NCBI GenBank assembly: GCA_037953745.1
Contig: JBAKBP010004429.1
Coordinates: 1-64,000, forward strand
Source of the DNA: Lithodes maja
Lineage: Eukaryota; Arthropoda; Malacostraca; Decapoda; Lithodidae
DNA: 64,000 nt
Direction: 5' to 3'
A program made the translations under genes and the position numbers. Each line of letters starts with the position of its first letter. The first letter of the stretch is position 1. This document shows positions 63,712 to 64,000 of this stretch, in pieces. Under the pieces are notes generated by a model. It searched no databases. It had not been told where the DNA came from and saw nothing but the letters and a program-made list of their open reading frames with translations.

Positions 63712-63989
63712 CTCCTCACCTCCTCACATGCTGCACAGATCTCATCCTTAAACACCTTGCTCATCTCCTCCACTTCCTCCATAACTTCCAGGTCGAACCC
63801 ACCTAGTCGTCTTTCCACTGCTCTCCTGTACTCCTCCCTGACTTCCTCCTCCTGCAACCTCTCCACCCTCCTCACCATTCCACCCTCCTCTCGCCTCCCT
63901 CCCGCTCTCCTCACCCACTTCTTTTGTATCCGAACCTTAGCTACCACTACATAATGATCAGACAGACCCCCTCCAATACCCCTATACAC
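63699..63989 (-). pseudogene. LINE-E endonuclease C-terminus and linker
   Basis: Encodes GGGLSDHYVVVAKVRI, the conserved SDH box that closes APE endonucleases, then a charged linker (REEYRRAVERRLGGFDLEV) leading to the RT frame. Frame break near 63705 in a G-rich stretch. Confidence 0.8.
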
Positions 63990-64000
63990 CCTAGCATCCA

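Larger units (their letters stand above)
61671..64000 (-). mobile_element. LINE-E, RTE-clade retrotransposon, 3' part (continues past the window)
   Basis: The 3' end is a (TAGA)n tail (TCTATCTATCTATC on the plus strand, 61671-61688) following the stop codon almost immediately, as in RTE elements. Inserted in the Pao-2 leader. The 5' part lies beyond 64000. Confidence 0.9.

Noticed and set aside
61618..63806. Plus-strand Ser/Pro/Thr-rich ORFs over LINE-E
   Set aside because: Antisense of the purine-rich RTE coding strand, without recognisable domains.

Overview
This window is a dense nest of transposable elements from an invertebrate nuclear genome. I see no host gene, rRNA, true tRNA, CRISPR array or bacterial operon. 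The element mix (CR1-like and RTE LINEs, Pao/BEL, two DIRS-type tyrosine-recombinase retrotransposons, several TTAA-targeting piggyBac-like families, a tRNA-derived SINE) fits an arthropod. A decapod crustacean is my inference: DIRS1-like elements are known to be widespread in Decapoda and the CR1-like LINE types look familiar from that group.

Layout. 1-850: piggyBac family 1 copy (PB1-a), cut by the window edge. 855-1469: LINE-F 3' remnant ending in (TTA)n. 1470-9090: LINE-A (+) split by LINE-B (-, 3056-7930), which is split by PB1-b (3857-5857). 9321-9990: tandem repeat and LINE-G tail. 9994-11228: short TTAA element PBX. 11233-19427: PB1-c, with an uninterrupted 983-aa transposase, carrying a full-length LINE (LINE-C, 12022-15990) whose single ORF has a 2A-like motif and a PHD finger. 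19746-21674: end of an LTR element with an env-like ORF, broken by TTAA element PBY (21675-22552).

22553-61670 is built on Pao/BEL elements. Pao-1 (+) starts with an LTR at 22553, is interrupted by PB1-d (23380-25857) and by LINE-D (26463-31308, itself hit by a 479-bp piggyBac MITE), and ends at 33733, where it folds back into an inverted copy, Pao-1' (-). Pao-1' is split by DIRS-1 (34881-43309, -). Pao-2 (-) runs from 61670 down to its 3' LTR at 43426-44094 and is split by a SINE (58665-58893) and by DIRS-2 (44506-56407, +), which in turn holds piggyBac family 2 (PB2, 52250-56131). 61671-64000 is an RTE-clade LINE (LINE-E) that entered the Pao-2 leader.

The repeated copies act as internal controls. 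Comparing Pao-2 with Pao-1, and DIRS-1 with DIRS-2, shows three 5-bp insertions of the form TA to TA-CWG-TA, the excision footprint of Tc1/mariner transposons, each breaking a reading frame. Comparing DIRS-2 with DIRS-1 shows the most striking signal here: across the DIRS-2 coding region roughly half of the adenines of the coding strand are replaced by C, G or T, while other bases and the flanking leader, terminal repeats and 3' UTR are nearly unchanged. That is adenine-targeted, outcome-randomised mutagenesis, a pattern otherwise associated with prokaryotic diversity-generating retroelements. All counts were made by eye and need an alignment.
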